A stretch of 64,000 bases of DNA from Rahnella victoriana (GTDB taxonomy: Bacteria > Pseudomonadota > Gammaproteobacteria > Enterobacterales > Enterobacteriaceae). Within the stretch, counting starts at the first letter, position 1, and each line of letters opens with the position of its first letter. Position numbers and translations under genes: made by a program. The notes under the pieces were generated by a model. The model saw nothing but the letters and a program-made list of their open reading frames with translations. It was not told the DNA's origin and searched no databases. Shown one piece after another: positions 61,878 through 64,000 of this stretch. Location of the stretch: assembly GCF_004330295.1 (NCBI RefSeq), contig NZ_SJOJ01000001.1:62001-126000 (forward strand). Reading direction: 5' to 3'.

Positions 61878-63569
61878 ATGGATAATCAGTCACTCATCAC
61901 CACGCTGAAAGAGATCGCCGGCAGCCGTCACGTAATAACCGGCGACAGCAACACCGAACGCTACCGTAAAGGATTCCGCTCCGGTGGCGGCAAGGCGCTG
62001 GCCGTGGTCTTTCCGCAGACCTTGTTGCAGCAATGGCAGTTGCTCAAAGTCTGCATCGCCGCCGACAAGATTGTCATTATGCAGGCGGCCAATACCGGCC
62101 TGACGGAAGGCTCAACGCCCAGCGGTGACGACTATGATCGCGACATTGTCATTTTCAGTACGCTGAAGCTGGACAAGATCCAACTGCTCGACGGCGGCCA
62201 TCAGGTGATCGGTTTCCCCGGCAGTACACTCTATAAGCTGGAAAAAATCCTCAAGCCTTATAACCGCGAACCCCACTCAGTGATTGGCTCGTCGTGCATT
62301 GGCGCGTCGGTGGTCGGCGGGATTTGCAACAACTCCGGCGGCTCGCTGGTGAAGCGCGGTCCGGCATATACCGAAATGGCGCTGTATGCACAAATTGATG
62401 CGCAGGGCGAACTGCGGCTGATTAACCATCTGGGGATAAATCTTGGTGAAACGCCGGAAGAAATCCTGACGCGGCTGGAGAAAGGCGATTATCTGGAAAC
62501 CGATATCCAGCATGACCAGCGTCTGGCGTCGGATCATGATTATGCCTCGCGCGTTCGTGAAGTGGATGCTGATACGCCTTCACGTTTTAATGCTGATGAA
62601 CGACGCTTATTTGAAGCCTCGGGCTGCGCGGGCAAGCTGGCGGTTTTCGCTGTGCGTCTGGATACTTTTCCGGCAGAAACCCAGCAGCAGGTTTTCTATA
62701 TCGGCACCAACGATACCGCCGTGCTGACCGAATTGCGCCGTCAGATCCTGCGTGATTTCGCTAACCTGCCGGTGGCCGGTGAATATATGCATCGCGATAT
62801 TTTCGATATCACCGAAGTCTACGGCAAAGACACGTTCCTGATGATCGACAAACTTGGCACCGACAAAATGCCGGATATGTTTACCGCCAAAGGCAAGTTC
62901 GATGCGCACGCCAGTAAAGTCCCTTTCCTGCCGAAAAACTTCAGCGACCGTGTGATGCAGTGTCTGAGCAAAGCGCTGCCTAATCATCTTCCGCCACGGA
63001 TGAAACAGTATCGTGACAAATTCGAACACCATTTACTGCTGAAAATGTCCGGCCCCGGCATTGATGAGGCCCGCACCTTTTTGACGCGATTTTTCAGCGA
63101 CGGTCAGGGCGATTTCTTTATCTGTTCCGCCGACGAAGGTAAGAAAGCCTTCCTGCACCGTTTCGCCGCAGCAGGTGCCGCCGTGCGGTATCACGCGGTA
63201 CATGAGAAAGAAGTGGAAGATATTCTGGCGCTGGACATCGCATTGCGTCGCAATGACCGGGACTGGTTTGAAACTTTACCGGAAGATATCGACAATCAGC
63301 TGGTGGCAAAACTGTATTACGGCCATTTCATGTGCCACGTTTTCCATCAGGATTACATTGTCAAAAAAGGGGCAAACAGCAAGGCACTTAAACACCGGAT
63401 GTTAGAACTTCTCGATGCCAAAGGGGCGGAATACCCGGCTGAGCATAACGTCGGGCATTTGTATCTGGCAAAACCGCATCTGAAAGAATTCTACCGGCAG
63501 GCTGACCCGACCAACAGCTTCAATCCGGGGATCGGGAAAACCAGTAAGTTGAAAAACTGGCAGGAATAA
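61878..63569 (+). CDS. dld: Quinone-dependent D-lactate dehydrogenase Dld
   Basis: A 563-aa peripheral membrane FAD enzyme (E. coli Dld 571 aa) oxidising D-lactate to pyruvate and passing electrons to quinone. N-terminal PCMH FAD-binding domain (about 40-215: GGKALAVVFPQTLLQQW, QAANTGLTEGSTPSGDDYDRDIVIFSTLKLDKI, IGSSCIGASVVGGICNNSGGSLVKRGPAYTEMALYA) and the Dld-type membrane-binding and cap region at 260-510. AGGAAG precedes ATG 61878. Followed by a large palindromic repeat. Confidence 0.95.
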   Translation: MDNQSLITTLKEIAGSRHVITGDSNTERYRKGFRSGGGKALAVVFPQTLLQQWQLLKVCIAADKIVIMQAANTGLTEGSTPSGDDYDRDIVIFSTLKLDKIQLLDGGHQVIGFPGSTLYKLEKILKPYNREPHSVIGSSCIGASVVGGICNNSGGSLVKRGPAYTEMALYAQIDAQGELRLINHLGINLGETPEEILTRLEKGDYLETDIQHDQRLASDHDYASRVREVDADTPSRFNADERRLFEASGCAGKLAVFAVRLDTFPAETQQQVFYIGTNDTAVLTELRRQILRDFANLPVAGEYMHRDIFDITEVYGKDTFLMIDKLGTDKMPDMFTAKGKFDAHASKVPFLPKNFSDRVMQCLSKALPNHLPPRMKQYRDKFEHHLLLKMSGPGIDEARTFLTRFFSDGQGDFFICSADEGKKAFLHRFAAAGAAVRYHAVHEKEVEDILALDIALRRNDRDWFETLPEDIDNQLVAKLYYGHFMCHVFHQDYIVKKGANSKALKHRMLELLDAKGAEYPAEHNVGHLYLAKPHLKEFYRQADPTNSFNPGIGKTSKLKNWQE

Positions 63570-63585
63570 TGTCCTTCAAAAGAGG

Positions 63586-63705
63586 AATGGCGTAGTCGGC
63601 GCAGGCAGTTTGTTCCCGGACAGCGCGGAGGACCCGGAGCGTACATAAAGTACGTGAGGAGTCCGAGCACTGCCCGGGGGCAAAATGGCAAGTAAGATAG
63701 CCATT
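63586..63705. repeat. About 120-bp imperfect palindromic intergenic repeat
   Basis: AATGGC (63586-63591) pairs with GCCATT (63700-63705); GGCAGTTTGTTCCCGG (63604-63619) pairs imperfectly with CCGGGGGCAAAATGGC (63674-63689); GGACCCGGAGCGTAC pairs around ATAAA with GTACGTGAGGAGTCC. The whole folds into one long hairpin. It resembles dispersed intergenic repeats seen in Serratia-Rahnella-type genomes as I remember them, but I cannot name a family. Confidence 0.75.
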
Positions 63706-63708
63706 ACG

Positions 63709-64000
63709 TTAAAATAACTGTGTTCCGTAACCCCACATGATCACCGTCAGAGCCAGAAGTAGCTCTAAGACCAGAACGCCCATTGCCAGTGTGGAACTGG
63801 AAAACAGGAACCCTTCGCGACGGTCGATATTGAGGAAATTCGGAATGCCGAGATACAACAGATATCCGCTGTAACACAGACCGATCAGCCCGACGAACAG
63901 GCATAACCAGACCATCGGATAAAGCGCAACGATCCCGCTGAGGAACATCGGTGTGGCAACATAACCGGCAAACACAATACAGCTGTTGAGTGTCGGACGG
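63709..64000 (-). CDS. yohC: YIP1 family inner-membrane protein YohC (partial)
   Basis: The C-terminal 96 codons; the gene continues past the right edge. The reading frame on both sides of the first internal GTG is open (RPTLNSCIVFAGYVATPMFLSGIVALYP), which matches E. coli YohC around residue 105. Three hydrophobic segments are seen in the visible part (about 5-20, 24-46 and 66-84 counted from VFAGYV), ending with LTVIMWGYGTQLF, nearly identical to E. coli. Function unknown. In E. coli, dld and yohC are also close together. Confidence 0.92.
   Translation of the reverse strand, partial: RPTLNSCIVFAGYVATPMFLSGIVALYPMVWLCLFVGLIGLCYSGYLLYLGIPNFLNIDRREGFLFSSSTLAMGVLVLELLLALTVIMWGYGTQLF

Overview
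The window is chromosomal DNA of an enterobacterium. Almost every recognisable gene has a close E. coli counterpart in the same local order, but several departures (a long-form LeuA, a tRNA-Lys with a CUU anticodon, an OYE-type reductase beside trhO, an operon of the KPN_01854-KPN_01858 / Avi_7169-7170 type beside rut) point to a non-Escherichia genus. Yersiniaceae such as Rahnella, Rouxiella or Serratia relatives is my inference; the genus is not proven by the sequence. There is no rRNA, prophage, insertion sequence or CRISPR array.

Layout. 1-15.4 kb: an envelope block collinear, in inverted order, with E. coli 23-24 min: yceJ-yceI, trhO, lpxL, mdtG, msyB, yceK, opgH-opgG and divergent opgC, with an OYE reductase, a DoxX protein, a small secreted protein and a VOC protein interspersed. 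15.4-19.6 kb: an EmrAB-like drug efflux pair divergent from an IclR regulator and a universal stress protein, with palindromic sites between them. 19.7-25.4 kb: small, mostly uncharacterised genes (two paralogous ~87-aa proteins, a DUF2502/YpeC-like secreted protein, a 43-aa acidic CxxC peptide, yccJ, ylaC, a gyrI/sbmC homologue, deoR, a PphA/B phosphatase, a zinc-ribbon protein). 25.5-31.6 kb: a FepE/Wzz-type O-antigen chain-length protein, the glyW-cysT-leuZ tRNA operon, pgsA, uvrC, uvrY, yecF. 31.7-41.5 kb: a 57-aa protein, an AraC regulator, leuA (long form), a GAF-GGDEF(degenerate)-EAL protein, a lipoprotein, a GT9 glycosyltransferase next to tRNA-Lys, cycA and a YdjM-like membrane protein. 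41.5-48.2 kb: rutR and the complete rutABCDEFG pyrimidine-degradation operon with a clear sigma-54 promoter and a RutR operator. 48.4-56.5 kb: a tightly coupled operon made of a complete peptide-family ABC importer, a luciferase-like flavin monooxygenase, a fused carboxymuconolactone-decarboxylase/AhpD-like protein and a glyoxalase-fold protein. 56.7-64 kb: roxA, a phnC-phnD-phnE-phnE phosphonate-type importer behind a four-unit PhoB-box-like array, dld and the 3' part of yohC.

How the genes work together. opgGHC make and decorate osmoregulated periplasmic glucans. rutA-G, under nitrogen control, open uracil and release its nitrogen. The adjacent ABC/LLM/CMD/VOC operon looks like uptake plus oxidative breakdown of an unidentified small molecule and is the best candidate for undescribed biology here. 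The phn transporter has no C-P lyase beside it and appears phosphate-regulated.
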